From: Selaginella moellendorffii
Taxonomy: Eukaryota > Streptophyta > Lycopodiopsida > Selaginellales > Selaginellaceae
Length of the DNA: 64,000 bases
Direction: 5' to 3'
NCBI RefSeq assembly: GCF_000143415.4
Contig: NW_003314343.1
Location: 573,442 to 637,441, forward strand
Shown here piece by piece: positions 62,005-64,000 of this stretch. Under the pieces are notes generated by a model, which saw only the letters and a program-made list of their open reading frames with translations, ran no database searches and had not been told where the DNA came from. Numbering within the stretch: position 1 is the stretch's first letter; each line of letters opens with the position of its first letter. The translations under genes were made by a program, and so were the position numbers.

Positions 62005-62211
62005 GCTCTCTCATCAAGCAATTACCCCTTTTCCAGTTGGCTTAAGGGGAGAAAGATAAGGTGTGTTATAGTACTGTAGTGCACTAAAAAAGGAGCAATT
62101 ACTTTATGAGAGAGCCCTTAATGGCTATTTTATCCCCATTTATTCCCCAAGGTTCCAAGGATTCACGGTGACAATATATCCAAATCTCATCCCATGATCA
62201 TATGCGCTACA
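61909..62211. mobile_element. 303-bp foldback (MITE-like) element, TGTAGCGCA...TGCGCTACA
   Basis: Ends TGTAGCGCATGTGATCATGG and its near-perfect inverse, with arms of about 110 bp and a short middle containing 'CCAGTTGGCTTAAGGGG'. Decayed arms occur at 15720, 21285 and 38085. No clear target duplication. The 9-bp end is also the terminal sequence of the LTR family here. Confidence 0.7.
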
Positions 62212-64000
62212 TTTAGTTAGAGCACATATTGAGATTAATATATAGTAGGTCTAGTTTATGTCTAGTCGGCCTTGACCCGAGGGCCAAGAGAGCGGGGTAG
62301 CTCTCAACTTCAATCCACAAGGGTGTGAATTTATTATAAAGCTTGGTGAATTATAAATTTATAAAGAAGTGTGATAGATTGTAAGAAACAAAAAAAGAAT
62401 GACTCAAAATATAATTTTTAAAGGTTTAAATATAGAGGGAAAGGTGCATCCCTAATTTTTGGGATGTTTAGGGTTAAGAATTCTTAGGTTTAAATATTAC
62501 TGGGCTTAGGAAGTGAAGATTAAATTGCATAACTAATTTAAACAAGCCCTGATAAAAGACATCATTATAGTTGTTAATATATCTAATTACATACTTGAAA
62601 ATGTCTAGGAGATGGCCGAAGTGGCTAAACTTAAACATCCCAAGAATGATAGATGGTAAAGTGATCAAACCAATAGTGCATATCATCCCTAAAATTCTCA
62701 TGGAAGAAATCTAGCTATGGAAAAAGAAGTTGTTTTAAAGGATGAGTATGTTACTTTTCCATAAAAATGAATGAAAAAAAGAAAAAAATGAAAAAACTAT
62801 AAAAATGAGAGAGATCTAAACAATGTAAAAGCTAGATTTAAACTAAAAATAAATCTAAGCACTTCTTAAAGACAATTAGAGCTACTCCTCACTTTCACTA
62901 ATGTGAGTGATTGGAATATAAAAATATGTATATTTAATTAGCCCAAAAACCTAGCTTATATACACAAAGCAAGTGGTTTGGATTGAAAATAATCTGATGG
63001 CTATTAAATTTTCATTATGCTAATAATAATATATGTCATTGTAGCTGATACTCATAAATTAAAATAATTTTAAGGAAATTAAAACTTTATATTAAAAATA
63101 ATTATAATTATTAATTTTTTATTTTAATATTTATTAGTCATAAAAGTAACAATATTATTATATTAATAATATTTTTGATAGCATTAATAAAAAAATAGAA
63201 TATTAGTTTTCCAAAGCGAACCAAGCATTGCTAGTAATTATATAGGGTAGCAAATTATTTTGATTTACTTTAGAGGGGTGTAAAGTATATACTCAAAATA
63301 TCTAGCTATATTCTAAAATGTTCCTTAATCCAATGGTTATGGTTTACTGCTCTTAAACTTTTCTCTAATTCATTTATAATCAATATTTAATATTAATATT
63401 TTACTAATAGAATATATGTTTAAGCTTAAAGCAAAACGAAAAATGGCACTTTGATTGCTCTTCCTACTCAACTCTCTCCATGGGTAATCACATGTTTTAA
63501 GCATTTCCCAAGCTCATCACTATGTATTCATATGAAAAATCATGGATATTTGGGGTCGTTTTGAAGAAGGATATAAAGTCTTGGATCTCATGAGCTTGTT
63601 TGATGTCTTCTAGGAGATTTGTATAGGATGGATCTTTCCCCATTGCTCCATAATTAATCATTTCCAAAATCCTCTTTGGCCATATGAATATCTAGAAGTA
63701 GTGGACTAGAAGCTCGATCATTAAATAATCCTTCACATTGAGATTTCCCTGTCATAGAGCATCTGAAGCTCATGATAGTCCCTAGCTCAACAACAATCAA
63801 TCTAGTCTTTCTATGTTGCAGTTTAATATTGTTGGCATGGGGATTTGCTCCTAAGGATTGCTTCTTCTAATACTCATGGTGCACACCACAACATAGCTTT
63901 CAGTTTGGAGGCTATAAGGAATGGACTATAGTTGAGATCCTTAAAGCAAAAGATGGTTGATTACCCTCCTGTAGGAGAATTCCAGTGGGAGATGGCTTAT
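62212..64000. other. AT-rich sequence without recognised genes
   Basis: A truncated copy of the 20690/42720 dispersed repeat lies at 62440-62510. Otherwise only AT-rich, repeat-like sequence is seen. No coding frame is supported. Confidence 0.45.

Overview
This is plant nuclear DNA. The evidence is a DUF26 cysteine-rich receptor-like kinase with canonical GT-AG introns, a PLS-type pentatricopeptide repeat (PPR) gene, F-box/LRR and PPR relics, a bulb-type lectin, LTR retrotransposons with tRNA-Met-type primer sites, an L1-type LINE, and Mutator-type and other DNA transposons. Very short introns, a small gene island between AT-rich decayed repeats, and this family mix suggest a lycophyte such as Selaginella. 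That assignment is inference.

Layout. 1-1232: end of a bulb-lectin gene. 1233-14821: a 13.6-kb DNA element (Element A) with 22-bp terminal inverted repeats. Its minus strand carries one very large gene (7264-1673) joining a ParB/Srx-like domain, a degenerate beta-class DNA-methyltransferase-like domain and an FCP1-type HAD domain. Its plus strand carries an 877-aa DDE-type transposase and small downstream exons. About 29 copies of a 22-bp palindrome lie only inside this element, several of them as the body of 38-54 nt introns. 14.8-25 kb: decayed LTR and foldback repeats, a complete 509-bp TRIM retroelement with a 5-bp target duplication, and an L1 relic. 25.2-36 kb: the gene island, with a broken Crinkler/RHS-like gene, the receptor kinase, the PPR gene, F-box and PPR relics and a coiled-coil gene. 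36-47 kb: Ty3/gypsy relics and LTRs. 46963-58740: Element B, an 11.8-kb Mutator-like element with 8-bp target duplication TTCTCAGT, nested in an LTR retroelement. It carries a ParB-DNA methyltransferase gene, a MULE/SWIM transposase, two related zinc-binding proteins at opposite ends, and a small Ser/Thr/Pro-rich protein that is clearly homologous to one in Element A. 58.7-64 kb: the rest of the interrupted retroelement, another LTR, a foldback element and AT-rich sequence.

The most unusual content is the shared cargo. Two DNA transposons with different transposases and different termini both carry a bacterial/phage-style ParB plus DNA-methyltransferase protein, divergently transcribed from the transposase, plus a related small protein. 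My reading is an accessory DNA-marking or self-recognition cassette shared between unrelated transposon families. The domain order, boundaries and an empty insertion site are visible in the sequence; the function is inference. Most large genes in both elements carry single nonsense codons, so these copies look young but decaying.
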